From Campylobacterales bacterium (GTDB taxonomy: Bacteria > Campylobacterota > Campylobacteria > Campylobacterales > Sulfurimonadaceae): 9,451 nucleotides of DNA. A program made the translations under genes and the position numbers. The notes below the pieces were generated by a model. It worked only from the letters and a program-made list of their open reading frames with translations. It was not told the origin of the DNA and did no database searches. Position 1 is the stretch's first letter. Each line of letters starts with the position of its first letter. Shown here piece after piece: positions 1 through 7,041 of the stretch. The stretch lies in NCBI GenBank assembly GCA_016937915.1, contig JAFGVR010000013.1:1-9451 (forward strand), given 5' to 3'.

Positions 1-549
1 AACTATTATGTCATTTTCTATATATCCTATATATATAAAACCACTTAAAATAACTGCAGATACACTTCCAGACAATCCATCTAATCCATCTATAAGGTTC
101 ATAGCATTTGTGAAACCCACTATAGCAAATACTGTAAATGGAATAGTTAAAAATCCAAGAGTTGTAGCTACACCAAAATATGTGCCAAGTGATGATATAG
201 TGTAGCCATCGTATATAACCATAAGGCTAGAAAGTATCATAACTAAAAATTTAGGGTATGGGGAGAGATCTAATAAGTCATCAATAACACCGATTATAAA
301 TACAAAAAATATAGCAAGCACACTAATTATATGGTTAGTTAAAAACTCAGGATATATTAAAAAACCACTTGAAGCTAATAATAAAAATATAGCTATTCCA
401 CCAACTTTTGGTACTGCATATCTATGAGAGCTTCTGCTATTTGGTATATCTAAAAGAAGATTTTTTGATTTAGAAAATTTTATAAGCATATTTATTGCAA
501 AAATCTCACCTATTGCTAAAATGAGTATAGTAATAATATTTTCAAACAT
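1..549 (-). CDS. Polyprenyl-phosphate sugar-1-phosphate transferase, WecA/TagO/WbpL type (3' end missing)
   Basis: Multi-pass inner-membrane enzyme that would move a sugar phosphate (probably an N-acetylhexosamine phosphate) from a UDP-sugar to undecaprenyl phosphate, the first step of a lipid-linked glycan. I translated it by hand from ATG at 549; 183 codons are present and the frame is open to base 1, so the C-terminal part lies outside. Family hallmarks visible: DIPNSRSSH at residues 34-42 followed by VPKVGG (46-51), an Asp pair in GVIDDLLDL (87-95), and NLIDGLDGLSG (151-161), the conserved Asp-rich cytoplasmic loop. Hydrophobic segments lie near residues 3-23, 50-66, 74-90, 101-113, 125-148 and 163-177. 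The start is 2 nt after the manC stop (TAAAGATG), so translation is probably coupled. The exact sugar specificity cannot be told from this part; MraY is less likely because the RSSH motif fits O-antigen/capsule initiators better. Confidence 0.88.
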   Translation of the reverse strand, partial: MFENIITILILAIGEIFAINMLIKFSKSKNLLLDIPNSRSSHRYAVPKVGGIAIFLLLASSGFLIYPEFLTNHIISVLAIFFVFIIGVIDDLLDLSPYPKFLVMILSSLMVIYDGYTISSLGTYFGVATTLGFLTIPFTVFAIVGFTNAMNLIDGLDGLSGSVSAVILSGFIYIGYIENDIIV

Positions 550-551
550 CT

Positions 552-1919
552 TTACGCTCTTTTAAAATCATCTTCAATTCTCACAATATCATCCTCTTCA
601 AGATATTGTCCAACTTGAGCCTCTATAATGACAAGTGGTATTTTTCCAGGGTTTTCAAGTCTATGAACTACACCCATAGGGATATATGTAGATTCATTTG
701 TTTTTAGGATAAACTCTTTATCATCAACTGTAACTATAGCAGTCCCACTAACAACTATCCAGTGCTCATTTCTATGATAGTGTTTTTGAAGTGATAATCT
801 TTTATGTGGTTTTACAACTATCTTTTTTATCTTGAAAATTTCTCTCTCTTCTAAAGTTGTAAACATCCCCCAAGGTCTGTGGACAGTTTTATGAAAATCA
901 ACAAGTTTTGAGCCTTTCTCTTTTAGCTCCTCTACCACTTTTTTTATCTTTTGAGTTGAGCCCCTTTTTGAGATAAGTAAAGCATCATCACTATCTATCA
1001 CAACTAAATCATCAACATCTATGGTTGCAACTGTTTTATTTGTATAGATTAAGTTTTTATTAGAATCAACACCGATGTAATCTTTTGCTAAAACAGTATT
1101 TTGGTTTTCATCTTTTTGTGAGTCTTCATAAAGTGCATCAAAGCTTCCAAGATCATTCCAATCAAATTCACTTTTAACAACTTTTACAAACTCACTTCTC
1201 TCCATAACAGCATAATCTATACTTTTTTTAGGGATCTGTTCCATTAAATCTATTGGGATTCTAGTCATCTCCCCTTTTTTAGCAGCATCATAAGCCTCTT
1301 TAGATTTTTCATAGATTTCACTCTCATACTTTTTAAGCTCATCTAAATAAACTCCAGCTTTGAACATAAACATCCCGCTGTTCCAAAGATAATTTCCAGC
1401 TTCAAGATATTTTTGTGCAACCTCTAGCGATGGTTTTTCCTCAAACTCTAAAACATCATTACCATCAGTTTTAATATATCCATATCCAGTTTCAGGTGTA
1501 TTCGGGTCTATCCCAAAAGTAACTAAAAATCCATCATTTGCCAGTTTTTGAGCTTCAGTTGTTGCTTGTTCATACAGTTCCATATTATCTATTTTATGAT
1601 CAGATGGAGTTACAAACATAATCTCATCTTTATCTAAACTAAGAGCTGCTAGGGCGATAGCAGCAGATGTGTCTCTAGGGGTTGACTCTAGTATGAAAGC
1701 TTTTTGTGTAATTTTTAGATCATCGAGTTGATCAGATGCTAAAAAGTATTGATCCTCATTTGAAACAACTAGCTGTTTTGAGCAGATTTTTTCATTTCTA
1801 ATAACATTTTGCTGAAATAATGAAAACTCTTCAAACTTATAGAACTGTTTTGGGTAGTATGTCCTACTTATAGGCCACATTCTACTCCCAATCCCTCCAC
1901 ATAAAACTACATTAGTCAT
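552..1919 (-). CDS. manC: Mannose-1-phosphate guanylyltransferase / mannose-6-phosphate isomerase
   Basis: Bifunctional type II enzyme, 455 residues, the usual size. It isomerises fructose-6-phosphate to mannose-6-phosphate and joins mannose-1-phosphate to GTP to give GDP-mannose, the precursor of mannose and fucose residues in surface glycans. N-terminal nucleotidyltransferase domain: LCGGIGSRMWPISR at 6-19 followed by YYPKQF (21-26), TPSDH at 104-108, FEEKP at 159-163, NSGMF at 180-184. C-terminal cupin isomerase domain: HRPWG at 347-351, KHYHRNEHW at 379-387 with metal-ligand type His380/His382/Glu385, and His419 in PMGVVHR. The reading frame is open 10 codons further up, but I chose ATG at 1919: the family begins MTNVVLCGG and an AAAGGA ribosome-binding site lies 7 nt upstream. 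Overlaps the end of fcl by 8 nt, indicating an operon with translational coupling. Confidence 0.95.
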   Translation of the reverse strand: MTNVVLCGGIGSRMWPISRTYYPKQFYKFEEFSLFQQNVIRNEKICSKQLVVSNEDQYFLASDQLDDLKITQKAFILESTPRDTSAAIALAALSLDKDEIMFVTPSDHKIDNMELYEQATTEAQKLANDGFLVTFGIDPNTPETGYGYIKTDGNDVLEFEEKPSLEVAQKYLEAGNYLWNSGMFMFKAGVYLDELKKYESEIYEKSKEAYDAAKKGEMTRIPIDLMEQIPKKSIDYAVMERSEFVKVVKSEFDWNDLGSFDALYEDSQKDENQNTVLAKDYIGVDSNKNLIYTNKTVATIDVDDLVVIDSDDALLISKRGSTQKIKKVVEELKEKGSKLVDFHKTVHRPWGMFTTLEEREIFKIKKIVVKPHKRLSLQKHYHRNEHWIVVSGTAIVTVDDKEFILKTNESTYIPMGVVHRLENPGKIPLVIIEAQVGQYLEEDDIVRIEDDFKRA

Positions 1920-3009
1920 TAGATTTTCCTTTTGTAAGGTAGTTTGCATAAACAGATTCTATGCCGTTTTTAAGAGATATATTTGGCTCCCAGCCCAAAG
2001 AGTTTAGTTTAGTGGTATCTAAAACTTTTTTAGGTGTGCCATCTGGTTTATCTCTATCCCACTCTAAAACTCCATCAAATCCAACTATCTCTTTTACAAT
2101 ATATGCTACATCAAAGATTTTTATATCTTTACCAGTTCCAACATTTACATGGGAGTTTTTGAAATTCTCTTTTGGATTATAGTTTTGCATCAAATAAACT
2201 ATAGCATCTGCTAAATCTTTTACATGTAAAAACTCTCTCATAGGGTTACCACTTCCCCAAAGTACAAGCCTATCCCCATAGATGCCATAACTGTTTAGGA
2301 AACTTTTTATCTCATCGTTAGATTGTGTATCTATATTTTTATCATGGATTGAAAAATCTTTTTTTATCGCTTCAAAATCATTTGTCATGAGCAGTTTTGA
2401 GAGATGCATCTTTCTTATGAGTGCAGGGAGAACATGAGATTTTTCTAGATCAAAATTATCATGATCTCCATAAAGGTTAGTTGGCATAGCAGCTATGAAG
2501 TTTGTACCATACTGAGTGTTATAACTCTCACACATCTTTATCCCAGCTATCTTTGCTATTGCATAAGGCTCATTCGTATCTTCAAGCTCACCTGTTAGAA
2601 GATACTCCTCTTTTATGGGTTGTTGACACATTTTAGGGTAGATGCAACTACTTCCTAAAAATAGAACTTTTTTAACACCATGCAGATAACTTTGATGCAA
2701 AAGATTGTTTTGAATCTGAAGATTTTGATATATAAAATCAGCCCTGTAAGTGTTATTAGCTACTATACCACCAACTTTTGCAGCTGCTAAAAATAGATAC
2801 TCTGGCTTTTCTGCTTCAAAAAACTCAACGGTATCATCCTGATCCAATAAATTAAGTTTTACAAACCTCACACCATCTTTTATAAACGGTTTTTTAGAAT
2901 GGTAATTTGCAACTATATTTGTAAACCCTTTTTTGATTAGCTGGTTTATTGTGGCACTTCCTGCTAGACCAGTCCCACCAGCTACAAATATTTTACTATC
3001 TTTTTCCAT
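1912..3009 (-). CDS. fcl: GDP-L-fucose synthase (GDP-4-keto-6-deoxymannose 3,5-epimerase/4-reductase), long form
   Basis: Cytosolic extended short-chain dehydrogenase that epimerises and reduces GDP-4-keto-6-deoxymannose to GDP-L-fucose with NADPH. 365 residues from the chosen start. Seen: Rossmann GGTGLAG at 11-17, GSSCIYP at 119-125 (Ser120 and Cys122 correspond to the active-site Ser/Cys of the family), YAIAK with catalytic Tyr149 and Lys153, the conserved SHVLPALIRKMH at 191-202, and WGSGNPMREFLHV near 251-263. Between the last two there is an extra segment of about 40 residues, making the protein longer than the roughly 310-320 residues of the E. coli type. GTG at 3018 is in frame; I prefer ATG at 3009 because an AGTGAG ribosome-binding-like element fits it and the family N-terminus is short. 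It is the first gene of the leftward polysaccharide group. The substrate-making dehydratase Gmd is not beside it, so a related 6-deoxy-4-keto-sugar reductase role is possible. Confidence 0.9.
   Translation of the reverse strand: MEKDSKIFVAGGTGLAGSATINQLIKKGFTNIVANYHSKKPFIKDGVRFVKLNLLDQDDTVEFFEAEKPEYLFLAAAKVGGIVANNTYRADFIYQNLQIQNNLLHQSYLHGVKKVLFLGSSCIYPKMCQQPIKEEYLLTGELEDTNEPYAIAKIAGIKMCESYNTQYGTNFIAAMPTNLYGDHDNFDLEKSHVLPALIRKMHLSKLLMTNDFEAIKKDFSIHDKNIDTQSNDEIKSFLNSYGIYGDRLVLWGSGNPMREFLHVKDLADAIVYLMQNYNPKENFKNSHVNVGTGKDIKIFDVAYIVKEIVGFDGVLEWDRDKPDGTPKKVLDTTKLNSLGWEPNISLKNGIESVYANYLTKGKSND
1927..1932 (-). promoter_or_regulatory. Ribosome-binding site deciding the manC start
   Basis: On the minus strand AAAGGA lies 7 nt before ATG at 1919, inside the last codons of fcl. 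The longer in-frame start at 1949 has no comparable site, so this motif supports the 455-residue ManC. Confidence 0.75.
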
Positions 3010-3021
3010 TATGCTCACTTT

Positions 3022-3057
3022 ATTTTAATTTATAAGATTAAAAAATAACAATTCTAA
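3022..3057 (-). promoter_or_regulatory. Candidate sigma70 promoter region for fcl-manC
   Basis: The 94-nt gap between dnaX and fcl is very AT-rich. Two overlapping candidates are visible on the minus strand. One is TATAAA (3034-3029) with a weak TTAGAA 17 nt upstream. The other is TAAAAT (3027-3022) with TTGTTA (3051-3046) 18 nt upstream. The first leaves a better leader (start site near 3022, keeping the AGTGAG element). AT-rich sequence gives many false -10 boxes, so this is tentative. A promoter here is reasonable because fcl starts a functional group different from dnaX. Confidence 0.35.
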
Positions 3058-3062
3058 ATCGT

Positions 3063-3093
3063 ACCTATATTTAAATTAAATAACTATAAAGGT
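3063..3093. repeat. AT-rich imperfect inverted repeat between dnaX and fcl
   Basis: ACCTATA (3063-3069) pairs with TATAAAGGT (3085-3093), with two extra A's bulged. Nested inside is a perfect 15-nt palindrome, TATTTAA-A-TTAAATA (3068-3082). No U-run follows on the minus strand, so it does not look like an intrinsic terminator. It sits upstream of the fcl promoter candidates and could be an operator or simply AT-rich coincidence. Confidence 0.35.
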
Positions 3094-3103
3094 AAACATT
3101 TTC

Positions 3104-4777
3104 TTATATTTTAGATTGAATTGTTATCTTTGTTGCTTCAAAAAGTTCTATCGCTTTTTGAACCATTGGTTCATTTTTTATATCTTCACCATCTATCTCT
3201 TTTGAACCCTCATCACTTTGTGAGCATCCACCAACACAAGATGCAGCTCCCCCTATCTCTATATCTTCAACCATAGATGCTGGATTTGATTCTATAATTG
3301 GTTTTTGCTCTATTATTGGTTCTGTTTTTATCTCAGGTTTTGGCATCTCTGTAGGTTTGCTTTGACAAGCTACACCTTTTATCTGAGTCTCAAACCCATA
3401 TATCTCTCTAACAAGCTGTTTTATAGCGGAGTACCCATGTTTTAGTGCAGTTTTTCCATTATCATCTGCACAACTCTCCCATGTTAAAACACTGTTTTCA
3501 TAAGAGATAAACTTAACACTTTGCTCAAACACAACACCAAGTTCATAACTTCTATCTTTTATTTTATCTATAAGTGTTTGAAATCTATTGTCATCTTTTT
3601 TTATCTCAGGTTTAGTACTATCTTTAACTTCTTGAGGTATATCATCTTCTATATTTTTAGTTTCATACTCTTTTTGTTTTACCTGCATTGGTGCGATATT
3701 TTGAAAATCTATCCCTTTTTGGAGCGATTCTATCATCTGATCTATCTCTTTTACTTTTAGAGCCTCAACCATTTTAAAGAATACAAGTGAGAGGACAAAA
3801 GAGCCATCTGCATTTATGCTAAGTAAACTTTTTGAATCACTAAGGATTCTAAAAAATCTCTCTAAAATCAAAGTAGAGAAGTGAGGGTCTCTGTTATACA
3901 TCCTCTCTTTTAGGTGAGCTATCAGCTCATCTATCACCATATCAGGCTCATAATCTTCTAGTTGTTTTGTATATTCTATAAGTTTTAAGTGATTTTTTTC
4001 AAAAACAGTTTGAAATATATCAGAGATAAATTTTGGATCCACAAGTCCAAGCATATCTGTAACAGTTTTTACATCTACATGGTTTTTTGAGTAGATGATA
4101 GCTTGATCTAGTAGGGTGAGGGTATCTCTAAGACTCCCATTTCCACTCCTTGCCAAAATCTCTAAAGCGTTTGGCTCATACTCAATCTGCTCTTTGTGTA
4201 AAATGTTGCTAAGGTGAGAGATGATTTTGTGTGTAGCTATACTTTTAAATCTAAAATGTTGAGTACGACTAAGGATTGTGGCTGGAAGTTTTAGCGGATC
4301 TGTAGTAGCTAGTATAAACTTTACATAACTTGGAGGTTCTTCTAAAGTTTTTAAAAGAGCGTTAAAAGCCTCTTTTGTAAGCATGTGAACTTCATCTATG
4401 ATAAATATCTTATATCTAGCTACTGCTGGTCTGTATTTTGTTTGTTCTATAAGATCTCTTATATCATCTATCTTTCTAGAGCTTGCCGCATCCATCTCCA
4501 CTATATCCATGTGGCGGTTTTGGATAGCCATGATACAGTTTTCACAAACACCACAAGGGTTGTGACTTACACCCTTCTCACAGATGAGAGCTTTTGCAAA
4601 GATGCGAGCTGTTGAGGTTTTACCACTACCTCTAAGTCCTGAAAAAAGGTAAGCGTGGGAAAGCCTATCGGAGTCTAGTGCTAAAGAGAGGGTTTGGGCT
4701 ATAGTCTCTTGCCCTATGAGTTCATCAAAGTTCTTTGGTCTGTATTTTCTTGCTAAAACTTCTGAACTTGGTTTCAA
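3104..4777 (-). CDS. dnaX: DNA polymerase III subunits tau and gamma
   Basis: Clamp-loader ATPase and scaffold of the replicative polymerase, 557 residues. AAA+ module: Walker A GLRGSGKT at 47-54; zinc-binding cysteines 66, 75, 78 and 81; Walker B IFIIDEVH at 124-131; sensor 1 LATTDP at 156-161; SRC-type motif present as LSRTQHF (169-175) with Thr in place of the usual Cys; sensor 2 GSLRDTL at 214-220. The collar domain runs to about residue 360. A charged linker follows, then a tau-type region (about 395-470), a Glu/Pro/Lys-rich stretch, and a short CVGGC pair (514-518). Start is TTG at 4777, supported by GGAGAG 6 nt upstream and by family-like MKPSSEVLARKYRPKNFDEL; no in-frame ATG is better placed. 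The gene lies 59 nt after murI in the rho-murI-dnaX group. An A7 run at residues 392-394 may allow production of a gamma form of about 395 residues (see separate entry). Confidence 0.96.
   Translation of the reverse strand: MKPSSEVLARKYRPKNFDELIGQETIAQTLSLALDSDRLSHAYLFSGLRGSGKTSTARIFAKALICEKGVSHNPCGVCENCIMAIQNRHMDIVEMDAASSRKIDDIRDLIEQTKYRPAVARYKIFIIDEVHMLTKEAFNALLKTLEEPPSYVKFILATTDPLKLPATILSRTQHFRFKSIATHKIISHLSNILHKEQIEYEPNALEILARSGNGSLRDTLTLLDQAIIYSKNHVDVKTVTDMLGLVDPKFISDIFQTVFEKNHLKLIEYTKQLEDYEPDMVIDELIAHLKERMYNRDPHFSTLILERFFRILSDSKSLLSINADGSFVLSLVFFKMVEALKVKEIDQMIESLQKGIDFQNIAPMQVKQKEYETKNIEDDIPQEVKDSTKPEIKKDDNRFQTLIDKIKDRSYELGVVFEQSVKFISYENSVLTWESCADDNGKTALKHGYSAIKQLVREIYGFETQIKGVACQSKPTEMPKPEIKTEPIIEQKPIIESNPASMVEDIEIGGAASCVGGCSQSDEGSKEIDGEDIKNEPMVQKAIELFEATKITIQSKI
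3590..3604 (-). other. Candidate dnaX recoding site: in-frame A AAA AAA G followed by a -1 frame TGA
   Basis: The dnaX codons here are ATA AAA AAA GAT GAC (residues 392-396), containing A7 at 3602-3596. A -1 shift on the run, or insertion of one A by RNA polymerase slippage, gives AAA AGA TGA: one extra Arg and then stop. The product would be about 395 residues, just past the collar domain, which is where gamma ends in organisms known to make it. In E. coli dnaX the A AAA AAG site likewise reaches TGA one codon after a -1 shift. I see no strong stem-loop downstream and no convincing Shine-Dalgarno stimulator upstream, so transcriptional slippage is at least as likely as ribosomal frameshifting. 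Confidence 0.4.
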
Positions 4778-4783
4778 ATCGCA

Positions 4784-4789
4784 CTCTCC
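4784..4789 (-). promoter_or_regulatory. Ribosome-binding site for the TTG start of dnaX
   Basis: GGAGAG on the minus strand, 6 nt before TTG at 4777. The same bases form part of a five-codon minigene, ATG (4791) GAG AGT GCG ATT TGA, whose stop overlaps the TTG start (ATTTGA). The close fit argues for TTG as the true dnaX start. Confidence 0.7.
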
Positions 4790-4807
4790 ATATTTAATTG
4801 GAAGGCG

Positions 4808-4816
4808 ATTTTAGCA
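4808..4816 (-). promoter_or_regulatory. Possible extended -10 promoter for dnaX
   Basis: TGCTAAAAT on the minus strand fits an extended -10 element (TGnTAnAAT type) in the 59-nt gap between murI and dnaX. A start site near 4801 would give a leader of about 24 nt holding the GGAGAG site. There is no clear -35 box. It would be an internal promoter inside the rho-murI-dnaX group. Confidence 0.3.
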
Positions 4817-4836
4817 TCTATAGTGTTAAAAGATTA

Positions 4837-5586
4837 TTATTTGAGCCCAAGCCATTTGTGAGCTACATTTTTTAATGCATCAGGATTTTCTGAAGCGAAA
4901 AATTTAATGGTTGGATTTGTGTATTTTTTAGTAAATTTAAATTTCTTCTCCATCTGCTCAACTATAGCTTCACCAGAGTGGATAAGTTTTGTCTCTTTTC
5001 CAAAATAGTTTTGAAGTGCATCTGAGATAAGTGGGAAGTGGGTGCATCCAAGGATGAGTGCATCAGGTGAGCTCTCAAGTGGATCAAAATAGTGTTTAAA
5101 CACAGCATCTATTATTTCACCATCATAAATCTCATCTTCAACAAGTGGGACAAAAAGCCCAGTAGCTTTTGCATTAAGGTTTTGGTAACCGTTTTGCATC
5201 AGAGCATTTTCATAAGCTTTTGAGTTTACGGTAGCTTTTGTACCAAGTATGAGTATGTTGGAGTTTTTATCTTTAAGTGCGTTTATGGTAGCTTGAACCC
5301 CAGCTTCCACTACCCCTATAACAGGGCATTTTGCAGCTTCACCCATCTCTTGTAGTGCGTAAGCACTAACAGTGTTACAAGCTACTATGATAAGGTCAAT
5401 CTCGAAGTTTTTAAAAAACTCCACAGCTTCTATAGCGTATCTGATTATGGTGTTTTTATCTTTGCTACCATAAGGTACTCTAGCGGTATCTCCAAAATAG
5501 ATAATCTCTTCAAAAAGATTATGTTCTAAAATGGACTTTACAACGCTTAGTCCACCTATACCGCTATCAAATACACCTACCTTCAT
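4837..5586 (-). CDS. murI: Glutamate racemase
   Basis: Cofactor-independent cytosolic enzyme that interconverts L- and D-glutamate, supplying D-Glu for peptidoglycan. 249 residues, close to the usual length. Visible signatures: GVFDSGIGGLS at 4-14, FGDTARVPYG at 31-40, the first catalytic cysteine Cys70 in VACNT, and the second, Cys181, in LGCTHFPL. Both catalytic cysteines of the two-base mechanism are present. ATG at 5586 lies only 7 nt after the rho stop and has no obvious Shine-Dalgarno sequence, so it probably relies on coupling to rho translation. A rho-murI pair is also, as I recall, found in Helicobacter pylori, and a rho-dnaX pair in Campylobacter; both would fit the proposed lineage. 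Confidence 0.96.
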   Translation of the reverse strand: MKVGVFDSGIGGLSVVKSILEHNLFEEIIYFGDTARVPYGSKDKNTIIRYAIEAVEFFKNFEIDLIIVACNTVSAYALQEMGEAAKCPVIGVVEAGVQATINALKDKNSNILILGTKATVNSKAYENALMQNGYQNLNAKATGLFVPLVEDEIYDGEIIDAVFKHYFDPLESSPDALILGCTHFPLISDALQNYFGKETKLIHSGEAIVEQMEKKFKFTKKYTNPTIKFFASENPDALKNVAHKWLGLK

Positions 5587-5593
5587 AAACTAA

Positions 5594-6940
5594 CTAGCTG
5601 TTTGGATTCATACTCTCTAAGAACTCTTCATTCGTAGATTTCTTTTTCATCATATTGTAGATAAATTTAAGAGCTTCAACTTCATTCTCTTGCTTATGAA
5701 GCATCTGACGAAGTATGTAAACTTTTTGCAGAACTTCAGGACCGATAAGAAGTTCATCTTTTCTAGTTCCAGATTTAAGAATGTCGATTGCTGGGTAGAT
5801 TCTTCTATCTGCGATTTTTCTATCAAGTACAACCTCAGAGTTACCAGTACCTTTGAACTCCTCAAAGATAACTTCATCCATTCTACTTCCAGTATCTATC
5901 AGTGCAGTAGCTATGATAGTTAAACTTCCACCGTTTTCTATATTTCTAGCTGCTCCAAAAAATCTTTTTGGTTTGTGAAGTGCGTTTGCATCCACACCAC
6001 CTGAGAGTACTTTACCACTTGATGGTGTAGCAGTGTTGTATGCACGAGCAAGTCTTGTGATAGAGTCAAGAAGTATAACTACATCTTTACCAAGTTCAAC
6101 TCTTCTTTTTGCTTTCTCAATTACCATCTCAGCCACTTTTACATGGTTTTTTGCTGGCATATCAAATGTTGAGTTATAAACTTCACCCTTAACACTTCTC
6201 TCCATATCAGTTACCTCTTCAGGTCTCTCATCAACTAGTAAAACCATCAAGTCAACTTCAGGGTTGTTGCGTGTGATGCCGTGAGCTATCTCTTTTAAAA
6301 GCTCAGTTTTACCACTTCTTGGAGGTGCAACTATAAGTGCTCTTTGCCCTTTACCAATAGGCGCAAAAAGATCCATCATACGACCAGTTAAGCCATCTTC
6401 ACGGTACTCTAGTTTAAACTGATGCGTAGCATAAAGTGGAGTTAGGTTTTCAAAAAGTGGTCTTTTTTTACTCTCTTCAGGTGGGAGGTAGTTTATAGCC
6501 TCTATCTTGATAAGTGCGTAGTATCTCTCTTGATCTTTTGGAGGTCTAACTTGACCTGTTACTATGTCACCATTACGAAGTGCAAAACGGCGAATCTGGG
6601 TATTAGATACATAAGAGTCGTTTACAGAGTCATCAAAACTCTTATCAATCGAGCGTAAGAAACCATAACCATCAGGCATAATCTCTAAGATGCCAGTAAA
6701 AAGTACATAACCGCCTTGAGCAGTTTGAGCTTTTAGTATCTCAAAAATGATATCTTGTCTTTTATAATCGTACGGGTGTTCGATATTCAACTCAGTAGCT
6801 ATAGTTACAAGCTCATCTAAAGGCTTTGCACGAAGATCTTCAACACTTGTTCCAACTACTGGTTTGTGTGAACGAGATTTTGTGCTATTTGTTGCACTTT
6901 TAGTACTTTTGCGGGGTTTTTGTGGAGCGTTTTCACTCAT
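5594..6940 (-). CDS. rho: Transcription termination factor Rho
   Basis: Hexameric RNA-dependent ATPase/translocase that ends transcription and enforces coupling with translation. 448 residues, somewhat longer than the E. coli protein (419) because of a basic Ser/Thr/Lys-rich N-terminal extension of about 30 residues. Domains: N-terminal Rho domain with [10 protein letters not shown] (61-70); cold-shock-like RNA-binding fold with GYGFLR (91-96); P-loop APPRSGKT at 205-212; LVDERPEEV at 235-243; Walker B-like [14 protein letters not shown] at 287-300; Q-loop SGGVDANAL (313-321); R-loop region [18 protein letters not shown] (324-341). All motifs needed for activity appear intact. First gene of the rho-murI-dnaX group, 61 nt downstream of the predicted start site of the promoter at 7009-7037. 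ATG at 6940 has only a distant AAGG as ribosome-binding site. Confidence 0.97.
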   Translation of the reverse strand: MSENAPQKPRKSTKSATNSTKSRSHKPVVGTSVEDLRAKPLDELVTIATELNIEHPYDYKRQDIIFEILKAQTAQGGYVLFTGILEIMPDGYGFLRSIDKSFDDSVNDSYVSNTQIRRFALRNGDIVTGQVRPPKDQERYYALIKIEAINYLPPEESKKRPLFENLTPLYATHQFKLEYREDGLTGRMMDLFAPIGKGQRALIVAPPRSGKTELLKEIAHGITRNNPEVDLMVLLVDERPEEVTDMERSVKGEVYNSTFDMPAKNHVKVAEMVIEKAKRRVELGKDVVILLDSITRLARAYNTATPSSGKVLSGGVDANALHKPKRFFGAARNIENGGSLTIIATALIDTGSRMDEVIFEEFKGTGNSEVVLDRKIADRRIYPAIDILKSGTRKDELLIGPEVLQKVYILRQMLHKQENEVEALKFIYNMMKKKSTNEEFLESMNPNS

Positions 6941-7008
6941 GAAGTAATTACCTTAGTTTTTTGATTTTTTAATGTAGGGGAGATTTAAGTTATCTTTTTG
7001 ATGACGAA

Positions 7009-7037
7009 ATTCTACTATAATATGAAGTTTAAGTCAA
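7009..7037 (-). promoter_or_regulatory. Sigma70-type promoter for rho-murI-dnaX
   Basis: On the minus strand TTGACT (7037-7032), a 17-nt spacer, then TAGAAT (7014-7009). This is the best -35/-10 pair in the window. Expected start site is near 7002, giving a leader of about 61 nt before rho. The leader is A-rich and contains an unpaired-looking TCTCCCCTACATT stretch, which might serve in Rho autoregulation; that is inference. The -35 box begins 4 nt past the stop codon of the upstream 180-residue gene. Confidence 0.72.
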
Positions 7038-7041
7038 GTAT

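Noticed and set aside
8..205. Plus-strand open frame at the left edge
   Set aside because: It is the complement of the transferase gene, whose minus-strand translation contains conserved family motifs over the same bases.
1920..1949. Longer start for manC
   Set aside because: The extra 10 residues lie inside fcl, lack a ribosome-binding site and precede the normal family N-terminus MTNVVLCGG.
3010..3103. Intrinsic terminator after dnaX
   Set aside because: The only hairpin is AT-rich and bulged, with no U-run following on the minus strand.
3993..3999. Second A7 run in dnaX as a recoding site
   Set aside because: It falls in the collar domain, and the -1 frame runs about 14 codons before a stop; the product would lack an intact clamp-loader core, so it is probably just an A-run.
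5650..5923. Two open frames of 75-77 codons inside rho
   Set aside because: Both are alternate-frame shadows of the highly conserved rho coding sequence.
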